Assembly (NCBI GenBank): GCA_947644185.1
Contig: CANRZC010000134.1
Location: 1 to 6,534, forward strand
Direction: 5' to 3'
DNA length: 6,534 nt
Origin: an uncultured Acetatifactor sp.
GTDB lineage: Bacteria; Bacillota; Clostridia; Lachnospirales; Lachnospiraceae
The position numbers were made by a program, and so were the translations under genes. This document shows positions 1 through 4,836 of the stretch, one piece after another (the first letter of the stretch is position 1; the number at the start of each line of letters is the position of its first letter). The notes beneath the pieces are model-generated. The model was not told the DNA's origin. It worked only from the letters and a program-made list of their open reading frames with translations, and searched no databases.

Positions 1-54
1 TACTACATACCATTTTCTATCGATTGTAGCTTCACTAGCCATAAAAGTTTTCAT
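1..54 (-). CDS. rplM: Ribosomal protein L13 (uL13), N-terminus only
   Basis: This is the first 18 codons of a gene that runs off the left edge of the window. They read M-K-T-F-M-A-S-E-A-T-I-D-R-K-W-Y-V-V, the usual opening of bacterial L13 in Firmicutes, where M-K-T-[FY]-x-A and R-K-W-Y-V-V are conserved. L13 is an early-assembling protein of the 50S subunit. The start is ATG at 54-52, with a strong Shine-Dalgarno site GGAGGG at 66-61. The position downstream of truA is the standard Firmicutes arrangement, and rpsI would be expected next, outside the window. The gene has its own promoter and leader (see separate entries). Identity is secure despite the short length, because sequence and gene order agree. 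Confidence 0.93.
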   Translation of the reverse strand, partial: MKTFMASEATIDRKWYVV

Positions 55-211
55 TGTGTTCCCTCCGTATTGCGTTTTCCTTGAGTCGGTATCCCGTGTC
101 CGTCGCATCCTGCAGATGTCCGGGCTGCATTCCACGCTTCGTCGAGATGTTTTTCTATTTTCAAATGCCTCGCCGGGGCTTTGGCTTAGCATTCGGAATC
201 GTTGTCGCACT
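55..211 (-). promoter_or_regulatory. Structured 5' leader of rplM, candidate L13 autoregulatory leader
   Basis: About 155 untranslated bases lie between the predicted rplM transcription start (near 211) and the ATG. Visible folds on the minus strand are as follows. First, 195-189 pairs with 168-162 in seven pairs including one G-U, continued after a small purine internal loop by 185-183 with 174-172, closing an 8-base loop. Second, 129-125 pairs with 115-111 (TGCAG/CTGCA, 9-base loop), possibly enclosed by 136-133 with 98-95. An L13 leader family is known upstream of rplM in low-GC Gram-positive bacteria and is thought to mediate feedback by L13. I cannot confirm that this leader fits that family's consensus. 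Presence of a leader is well supported by the promoter position; the regulatory role is inference. Confidence 0.5.
61..66 (-). promoter_or_regulatory. Shine-Dalgarno site of rplM
   Basis: Read on the minus strand this is GGAGGG, six bases before the ATG at 54. It is close to a full match to the 16S rRNA 3' end and the strongest ribosome binding site in the window, as expected for a highly translated ribosomal protein gene. It fixes the rplM start. Confidence 0.85.
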
Positions 212-216
212 TGATT

Positions 217-245
217 ATTGTACTATAGCAGATATCTTATGTCAA
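217..245 (-). promoter_or_regulatory. Housekeeping promoter of rplM
   Basis: On the minus strand a perfect -35 box TTGACA (245-240) is followed, after exactly 17 bases, by TACAAT (222-217), a 5-of-6 match to the -10 consensus. Transcription would start near 211. It lies entirely between truA and rplM, so rplM need not rely on transcription from the upstream ecf-truA genes. This is the best promoter in the window. Confidence 0.85.
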
Positions 246-247
246 TC

Positions 248-265
248 ATTATTTTCCAAAATAAT
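248..265 (-). promoter_or_regulatory. A/T-rich 18-bp palindrome upstream of the rplM -35 box (UP-like element)
   Basis: ATTATTTT-CC-AAAATAAT on the plus strand is a perfect inverted repeat with a 2-base centre, ending two bases before the -35 box. If transcription starts at 211 it covers about -37 to -54, where an UP element contacts the RNA polymerase alpha C-terminal domains. The minus-strand order, a T-run, two G, then an A-run, resembles the UP-element pattern known from strong E. coli promoters. A repressor or activator operator is the alternative. It is unlikely to be the truA terminator, because the stem is A/T-only and no T-run follows on the minus strand. Confidence 0.5.
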
Positions 266-283
266 CAAAAAGTTAATCCATTG

Positions 284-1027
284 CTATAGAAATTCATACT
301 TCACTAGTGTCAGGCCGTGGGCCGGCGCAGTGGGGCCTGCAGCAGATCGATCCTTTTTCTCTAAAATCTCCCGCATAGACTCCGGCTCTCGCTTGCCCTG
401 CCCTACCTCAAGCAAAGTTCCCACGATAATCCGCACCATATTATATAAAAAACCATTTCCGCATGCTCGGATGACAATGTCCGTCCCCTGTTCCTCCACC
501 CACAGCGTATAGAGGGTGCGAACTGTGCTCTGGACCTGGGCTCCAGTCTGGCAGAAGCTTTTAAAATCATGCTCACCCTCCAGATAAGCCGCTGCCTCCC
601 GCATCCGCCCTACATCCAGCCAGTGGTATGTAAAGTAGGCGTACAGTCGCTTTACAGGCATGGGAAATTCCCCTCGATAAATGCGATACTCGTAGGTCTT
701 ACGACTCTCGCAGTATCGTGGATGCCAATCCCCAGGCACTTCCGCTGATTTCTGAATTCGAATGTCCTCAGGCAGCCGTTGATTCAGGGCATATGCCATT
801 TTTGCAGCAGGCATCCGGGCCACAGTGTCAAATACCGCTACATTCCCCAGCGCATGTACACCTGCGTCTGTACGGCTGGCTCCCATCACCTGTACAGGCT
901 CCTGCAATAGCTCTGTCAGGCATCTATTGAGCTCTGACTCAATGGTAATTCCGTTGTCCTGCACTTGCCAGCCATGGTAGTTCGTCCCGTCATAGGCCAC
1001 TATCAGGCAGATACGCTTTCTCTCCAT
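284..1027 (-). CDS. truA: tRNA pseudouridine(38-40) synthase TruA
   Basis: A 247-residue protein, the normal size for TruA, which converts uridines 38-40 of the tRNA anticodon arm to pseudouridine in the cytoplasm. The N-terminus has A-Y-D-G-T-N-Y-H-G-W-Q (11-21), typical of the family. The catalytic aspartate is D54 in G-A-S-R-T-D-A-G-V-H-A (49-59); S-R-T-D replaces the commoner G-R-T-D, with the catalytic D intact. R-K-T-Y-E-Y-R-I-Y (around 110) and the C-terminal G-N-G-F-L-Y-N-M-V-R-I-I-V-G-T-L block (about 190-205) are also family features. The ATG at 1027 has AAAGGA (1039-1034) six bases upstream. It follows ecfT after 108 bases and stands in its usual place between the ECF module and rplM. 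No terminator is visible after it. Confidence 0.96.
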   Translation of the reverse strand: MERKRICLIVAYDGTNYHGWQVQDNGITIESELNRCLTELLQEPVQVMGASRTDAGVHALGNVAVFDTVARMPAAKMAYALNQRLPEDIRIQKSAEVPGDWHPRYCESRKTYEYRIYRGEFPMPVKRLYAYFTYHWLDVGRMREAAAYLEGEHDFKSFCQTGAQVQSTVRTLYTLWVEEQGTDIVIRACGNGFLYNMVRIIVGTLLEVGQGKREPESMREILEKKDRSAAGPTAPAHGLTLVKYEFL

Positions 1028-1135
1028 TCCTTATCCTTTCCTTGCCTCGTCATACACCAGGTCTGTCTCTGCCAGACACGCCTTCTCCCAATGTCCCTTC
1101 CTCTGCCTTGCCTAAACTGTCAATCCTGGCACACA
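1028..1135 (-). other. Purine-rich ecfT-truA spacer, no clear signal
   Basis: This 108-base gap is strongly purine-rich on the minus strand. It holds a lone TTGACA (1123-1118), but no -10 box follows at a usable distance, so I do not call a promoter. There is no terminator. A 28-codon frame starts in overlap with the ecfT stop (TAATG, 1138-1134) and ends at 1050. A second, 16-codon frame overlaps that stop (ATGA, 1053-1050) and runs into truA out of frame. Neither has a recognisable product. truA is most simply read as part of the ecf transcript. Confidence 0.4.
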
Positions 1136-1939
1136 TTAAAATCGTAGCCTACCCACTGCTATCCCCACCACTAAATACATGAAAATACACAGATACCCCA
1201 GCCTGTCCCTTTTTTGGTAGATAAGGGGCTTCATCTTTGTTCTGCCCTCACCGCCTCGGTAGCATCTGGCCTCCATGGCCATGGCCAGATCATTGGCTCT
1301 CCGAAACGCAGAAATAAACAGGGGCACTAACAGCGGAACCAATGCCTTCGCCCTCTTTACGATATTTCCTGTCTCAAAGTCCGCACCCCTGGCAATCTGG
1401 GCCTTCATGATTTTGTCTGTCTCTTCCAACAGGATTGGGATGAATCGCAGGGCAATGGACATGATCATGGCCACCTCGTGGACTGGCACCCGAAACACCT
1501 TTAAGGGCTTCATCATGCTCTCCATACCATCTGTCAGATTATTGGGCGTGGTGGTCAAAGTCATCAGGGAGGAGCCAATGATCAAAAGACTCAGTCGGAT
1601 TGCCATGGTGACAGCCGTCCGCACCCCTTCCACAGTGACAGTAAGCTTCCAGACTGAAAACAATTCCTTGCCAGGCGTCAAGAATAGATTGAAGGTCACT
1701 GTAATCAGCAACAGAAAGACAATTGCCCTCATCCCCTTTACCATAAACCGAAATGGCACACGGGAAAAGCCTATGACCATAGCTAAAAAAAGGATGGCCA
1801 CCCCATATCCCAAAAAATTGCGGAACAAAAACAATGAGATAATATACAGCAATGTTCCCCCCAGTTTCACTCTGGGGTCAAGCCTGTGTATCACCGATTC
1901 TGTCTGATAATATTGTCCTAATGTAATATCCCTCAGCAT
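1136..1939 (-). CDS. ecfT: ECF transporter transmembrane component EcfT
   Basis: A 267-residue integral membrane protein, the T component that couples the EcfA ATPases to interchangeable substrate-binding S components for vitamins or metals. It begins M-L-R-D-I-T-L-G-Q-Y-Y and has H-R-L-D-P-R-V-K-L (18-26), the family opening. Hydrophobic spans follow at about 28-58, 70-88, 108-128 and 155-172, with a last one near 248-263. The two coupling-helix motifs are A-R-G at 183-185 and A-R-C at 224-226, the latter within E-A-R-C-Y-R-G-G-E-G-R-T. A GTG start four codons upstream (1951) is rejected because it overlaps the Shine-Dalgarno site. ecfA2 ends 24 bases upstream, indicating one operon. Confidence 0.95.
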   Translation of the reverse strand: MLRDITLGQYYQTESVIHRLDPRVKLGGTLLYIISLFLFRNFLGYGVAILFLAMVIGFSRVPFRFMVKGMRAIVFLLLITVTFNLFLTPGKELFSVWKLTVTVEGVRTAVTMAIRLSLLIIGSSLMTLTTTPNNLTDGMESMMKPLKVFRVPVHEVAMIMSIALRFIPILLEETDKIMKAQIARGADFETGNIVKRAKALVPLLVPLFISAFRRANDLAMAMEARCYRGGEGRTKMKPLIYQKRDRLGYLCIFMYLVVGIAVGRLRF

Positions 1940-1943
1940 ATTA

Positions 1944-1949
1944 CTCCTC
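1944..1949 (-). promoter_or_regulatory. Shine-Dalgarno site deciding the ecfT start
   Basis: GAGGAG on the minus strand lies four bases before the ATG at 1939. The alternative in-frame GTG at 1951-1949 overlaps this site and has no comparable site of its own, so the ATG is preferred. The protein then opens M-L-R-D-I-T, as EcfT proteins commonly do. Confidence 0.75.
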
Positions 1950-1963
1950 ACTCGTATTTCGTT

Positions 1964-2815
1964 TTAAACTCGTCCCAAAGCGTGCAGCACAGTCTCTACC
2001 GCTTCCTTTGTGGTGGTGGCATTCACATCCACAGAAAATCCTCTTTCCTTCAATGCGTGAAGAATGTAAGTGACCTGAGGCGCTGCAAGCCCTACTGCTT
2101 CCAACTCTTTATAATGAGAGAATACCTCTCTGGGAACCTGGTCATACATGACCTTGCCTTTATTCATGACAATGATTCTGTCCACATATTCCGCCACATC
2201 CTCCATACTGTGGGACACCAATAGGATGGTCATATTGGTCTGCTTTTGTAGCTGCCTGATCTGTTGCAGTATCTCATCCCGGCCTTTGGGGTCTAGGCCC
2301 GCAGTGGGCTCGTCCAGTATCAACACCTCTGGCGCCATGGCCAGCACACCGGCAATGGCCACGCGACGCTTCTGTCCACCTGAAAGCTCAAAGGGAGATT
2401 GGTAATACAACTCTGTAGGCAATCCTACCTTGCGCAGGGCGTCAAAAGCCTTCAGCTCTGCTTCTTTTTTGTCCATGCCCAGATTTTTGGGCCCAAAACA
2501 CACATCAGTGAATACATCTATCTCAAAGAGCTGATGCTCTGGATACTGGAAGACTAATCCCACCTTGCTGCGCAGCTTCTTCATCTGAAAATCCTTGTCA
2601 TAGATATCTTCCCCGTTAAAATAGATATGGCCGGAGGTAGCTTTCAGCAAGCCATTCATATGCTGTACCAGTGTGGACTTCCCGGACCCTGTATGTCCAA
2701 TAATGCCCACAAACTCACCATCGGAAATCTGTAGGCACACATCGTCCAGCGCTTTTACTGCCAGAGGACCGTCCTCCCCATAAATATAGTTTACATGATC
2801 CAGAATAATCGACAT
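1964..2815 (-). CDS. ecfA2: ECF transporter ATP-binding protein EcfA2 (CbiO family)
   Basis: A 283-residue ABC ATPase, one half of the cytoplasmic heterodimer that powers ECF uptake. Walker A is G-H-T-G-S-G-K-S-T (40-48). The Q-loop is Q90 in F-Q-Y-P-E-H-Q-L-F-E. The signature is L-S-G-G-Q-K-R (144-150). Walker B is V-L-I-L-D-E-P (164-170) with catalytic E169, and the switch histidine is H202. The F-Q-Y-P-E-x-Q-L-F form together with F-G-P-K-N marks it as EcfA2 rather than EcfA1. After about residue 240 comes the C-terminal extension typical of EcfA proteins. The ATG at 2815 has GAGGT (2827-2823) six bases upstream. It lies 41 bases after ecfA1 and 24 before ecfT. Confidence 0.96.
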   Translation of the reverse strand: MSIILDHVNYIYGEDGPLAVKALDDVCLQISDGEFVGIIGHTGSGKSTLVQHMNGLLKATSGHIYFNGEDIYDKDFQMKKLRSKVGLVFQYPEHQLFEIDVFTDVCFGPKNLGMDKKEAELKAFDALRKVGLPTELYYQSPFELSGGQKRRVAIAGVLAMAPEVLILDEPTAGLDPKGRDEILQQIRQLQKQTNMTILLVSHSMEDVAEYVDRIIVMNKGKVMYDQVPREVFSHYKELEAVGLAAPQVTYILHALKERGFSVDVNATTTKEAVETVLHALGRV

Positions 2816-2856
2816 ATGGTTACCTCTAATCTGTCTGAGCAGTTTCTATTTCTAAA

Positions 2857-3708
2857 TCACCTGATTTTGCTCAGGGCCTCCACCAGCTCCTCCACTGTCA
2901 AAATCCCGTCTGGCAGCCTGACTCCCTGTTTTTGCAGCTCATGGGCCAAAAGTGTCACCTGGGGCACATCCAATCGCAGCCTCTTCAGCTTGTCCACCTG
3001 AGAAAAAATTTCCCTGGGCGTGCCCTCCATGGCAATCCTGCCACTATCCATAACGAACACTCGGTCCGCATGAATGATCTCTTCCATATAATGTGTGATG
3101 AGCACCACGGTAATCCCCTCCACCTGGTTCAGAGCACGCACTGCCCTTATGACCTCCTTACGGCCTTTGGGATCCAGCATGGCAGTGGGCTCATCCAGAA
3201 CAATGCATTTGGGATGCATGGCCAAGACACCGGCAATAGACACCCGTTGCTTCTGTCCACCGGAAAGCTTGTTGGGGGAATGCTTTCGATATTCATACAT
3301 CCCTACAGCCTTTAAGCTCTCCTCCACCCGCTCCCAGATTTCCTTGGTGGGAACACCCATATTCTCTGGTCCAAACCCCACATCCTCCTCCACCACCTGT
3401 CCGATGATCTGGTTGTCCGGGTTCTGGAATACCATGCCTGCAGTCTGGCGGATGTCCCAGATATGCTCCGTTTTTGCAGTATCCATTCCGTCCACCCAGA
3501 CTGTCCCCTCTGTAGGGTTTAGAATGGCATTGATATGCTTGGCCAAAGTGGATTTCCCGGAGCCATTATGGCCCAAAATGGCAATGAACTCCCCTGGCTG
3601 GATGTCCAGATTCACATTGTCCACAGCTGTGGTGAAGCCCTCTACATTTCCCTCTTCATCACGCCTGACATATTCAAATACCAGGTCCTTTGTCTGAATG
3701 ATTCCCAT
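2857..3708 (-). CDS. ecfA1: ECF transporter ATP-binding protein EcfA1 (CbiO family)
   Basis: A 283-residue ABC ATPase, partner of EcfA2. Walker A is G-H-N-G-S-G-K-S-T (46-54). The Q-loop is Q95 in F-Q-N-P-D-N-Q, the EcfA1-type form. The signature is L-S-G-G-Q-K-Q (148-154). Walker B is C-I-V-L-D-E-P (168-174) with E173, and the switch histidine is H206. All catalytic motifs are intact. I place the start at M-G-I-I-Q-T-K-D (ATG 3708). The longest frame starts at a GTG at 3756, about where transcription should begin, and an ATG at 3729 has no Shine-Dalgarno site. It is the first gene of the ecfA1-ecfA2-ecfT-truA unit. The matching length with EcfA2 reflects paralogy. Confidence 0.95.
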   Translation of the reverse strand: MGIIQTKDLVFEYVRRDEEGNVEGFTTAVDNVNLDIQPGEFIAILGHNGSGKSTLAKHINAILNPTEGTVWVDGMDTAKTEHIWDIRQTAGMVFQNPDNQIIGQVVEEDVGFGPENMGVPTKEIWERVEESLKAVGMYEYRKHSPNKLSGGQKQRVSIAGVLAMHPKCIVLDEPTAMLDPKGRKEVIRAVRALNQVEGITVVLITHYMEEIIHADRVFVMDSGRIAMEGTPREIFSQVDKLKRLRLDVPQVTLLAHELQKQGVRLPDGILTVEELVEALSKIR

Positions 3709-3709
3709 A

Positions 3710-3726
3710 CTCTTCCATCTTCCTTT
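3710..3726 (-). promoter_or_regulatory. Ribosome binding region of ecfA1
   Basis: The minus strand holds two overlapping purine cores before ATG 3708: AAAGGAAG (3726-3719), which is rather far from the start, and GGAAGAG (3716-3710), which is rather close. Either could serve. The in-frame ATG at 3729 lies at the edge of the first core and has no site of its own. Confidence 0.45.
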
Positions 3727-3761
3727 CATCCATGGGCACAGTCGCGGAGTCCACACTTCAC

Positions 3762-3790
3762 ATTATATTAAATACTGAGAATGATTACAA
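3762..3790 (-). promoter_or_regulatory. Promoter of the ecfA1-ecfA2-ecfT-truA operon
   Basis: On the minus strand TTGTAA (3790-3785, 4 of 6 to the -35 consensus) is followed after 17 bases by a perfect TATAAT (3767-3762). Transcription would begin near 3755, giving a leader of about 46 bases with no obvious riboswitch or attenuator. The module thus has its own promoter, separate from rplQ. Confidence 0.7.
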
Positions 3791-3814
3791 GACAAAATCC
3801 ATCCCTGGCATTGA

Positions 3815-3843
3815 TTTACAAAACCTTTCTCCTGTGCTATTCT
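3815..3843 (+). promoter_or_regulatory. Promoter of the M15 peptidase gene
   Basis: TTTACA (3815-3820, 5 of 6 to the -35 consensus) is followed after 17 bases by TATTCT (3838-3843, 4 of 6). The -10 box is preceded by TGC at 3835-3837, an extended -10 motif. Transcription would start near 3850, leaving about 29 bases before the ATG at 3879. It is back to back with the ecfA1 promoter, with 24 bases between the two -35 boxes. Confidence 0.6.
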
Positions 3844-3861
3844 GTAAGAAGCAAAAGAAGC

Positions 3862-3869
3862 AGAGAGGA
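3862..3869 (+). promoter_or_regulatory. Shine-Dalgarno site deciding the M15 peptidase start
   Basis: AGAGAGGA ends nine bases before ATG 3879. It supports that start over the in-frame ATG at 3732, which lies upstream of the predicted promoter and close to the ecfA1 start on the other strand. Confidence 0.65.
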
Positions 3870-3878
3870 TTCCCTTTT

Positions 3879-4823
3879 ATGGATAGAGAAAAAATTTGGA
3901 AGATGGTAGCCACTTTAGCCGCTATCATAGTCATTGCAACCAGTCTAAGTAAATTGTTCGGCAAAAATGCCATGAGCCTCAGCGAATATGCTGCGCTTAA
4001 CAAAGGCACAGACGCCTCTGGCGTAGAAGCCACTTCGGAGCCCACTCTAGCCCCCACTCCAGAGCCTTCCCTGGAGCCTGAGGACGACGCCATTGTCTCC
4101 ATCCCATCTCCAGATAACAACCATGCCTCCCAAAGCCCGTCCCCAAGCCCTGGGCACCAGACTGCCCTGATTGGTGCCTCTCTAAATGGCAACAGTCAAC
4201 TAGAACAACGTATCTCCCAAAATGAAGACTTTTATTATGAGCCTGTCTCCGACAATCTACGGCGGTATATGACAGGAATCTCTTATCCTGCCACAGAAGC
4301 AGCTGACTCTGCGCCGGAAATCACCTTCGACCAGCTCAAATATGTACACATTCTCCATTACAACTTTGACGGGCAATCTGTGGAAGGAGAGCTGGTATGT
4401 CATGAAGCCATCGCTGCTGACCTGGTAGAAATCTTTCAGGAGCTTTACGAGAATGCATATCAGCTGGAAAGCGTTCTACTAATCGATGTATATGAGGGCA
4501 ATGATATGGCCTCCATGGAAGCCAACAATACCTGCTGTTTCAATTACCGCACAGTAGATGGCACCGAGCGCCTATCCGCCCATGCCTTTGGGCTGGCTGT
4601 GGACATCAATCCCCTGTACAATCCTTATATTACCTATGGAGAGGATGACAGTGAAAAAGTGTCTCCTTCCTCCGCCATACCCTATGCTGACAGAGATGCA
4701 AGCTTTCCCTATAAAATTGATGAGGAGGACTTATGCTACAAGCTTTTCATTCAGCACGGCTTTACTTGGGGCGGCAACTGGAACAATGTAAAGGATTACC
4801 AGCATTTCCAGAAAACCCTCTGA
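3879..4823 (+). CDS. Membrane-anchored M15-family zinc peptidase (peptidoglycan peptide hydrolase)
   Basis: A 314-residue protein with a short basic N-terminus and one hydrophobic segment (about 9-23) without a clear cleavage site, so probably a signal anchor. A Ser/Pro/Glu-rich linker (about 48-92) would span the wall-facing side. The C-terminal domain (about 150-314) is an M15_4-type peptidase: a M-x-x-N-N-T-x-x-F-N-Y-R block (213-224), then S-A-H-A-F-G-L-A-V-D-I-N with zinc ligands H235 and D242, then W-G-G-N-W and D-Y-Q-H-F with catalytic D306 and zinc ligand H309. All key residues are present. The D-x-x-H form recalls L-Ala-D-Glu endopeptidases, whereas VanY/VanX-type D-Ala carboxypeptidases use E-x-x-H; substrate is therefore unsettled. 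It lies on the opposite strand to its neighbours, with its own promoter. Confidence 0.88.
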   Translation: MDREKIWKMVATLAAIIVIATSLSKLFGKNAMSLSEYAALNKGTDASGVEATSEPTLAPTPEPSLEPEDDAIVSIPSPDNNHASQSPSPSPGHQTALIGASLNGNSQLEQRISQNEDFYYEPVSDNLRRYMTGISYPATEAADSAPEITFDQLKYVHILHYNFDGQSVEGELVCHEAIAADLVEIFQELYENAYQLESVLLIDVYEGNDMASMEANNTCCFNYRTVDGTERLSAHAFGLAVDINPLYNPYITYGEDDSEKVSPSSAIPYADRDASFPYKIDEEDLCYKLFIQHGFTWGGNWNNVKDYQHFQKTL

Positions 4824-4836
4824 GAATTCCTTTGTC

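Noticed and set aside
248..265. A/T palindrome after truA as its terminator
   Set aside because: The stem is A/T-only and no T-run follows on the minus strand. The position fits an UP-like element or operator better.
54..512. Plus-strand frame of 152 codons over the rplM leader and the end of truA
   Set aside because: It runs antisense to two firmly identified genes and to the rplM promoter, and its cysteine- and serine-rich translation resembles no protein.
1055..1080. Small inverted repeat GTCTG...CAGAC before truA
   Set aside because: A five-pair stem with a seven-base loop and no T-run is too weak to call a terminator or regulator.
1118..1123. TTGACA on the minus strand before truA
   Set aside because: The sequence 15-19 bases downstream is G-rich (GAAGGG) and no -10 box is present.
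1275..1907. Plus-strand frame of 210 codons opposite ecfT
   Set aside because: It is a mirror of ecfT codon structure, with no promoter or family motif.
3095..3697. Plus-strand frame of 200 codons opposite ecfA1
   Set aside because: It is antisense to the conserved ABC ATPase motifs. The translation is low-complexity Ser/Pro-rich and has no support.
3709..3756. Extension of ecfA1 to GTG 3756 or ATG 3729
   Set aside because: GTG 3756 coincides with the expected transcription start, ATG 3729 has no upstream ribosome binding site, and family members begin at M-G-I-I-Q.
3732..3878. N-terminal extension of the M15 gene from ATG 3732 (49 more codons)
   Set aside because: It starts upstream of the predicted promoter, lacks a Shine-Dalgarno site, would place the membrane anchor deep in the protein, and overlaps the ecfA1 promoter. 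ATG 3879 has a proper site.
3785..4192. Minus-strand frame of 135 codons opposite the start of the M15 gene
   Set aside because: It arises from the repetitive Pro/Ser/Glu linker codons and covers both divergent promoters.
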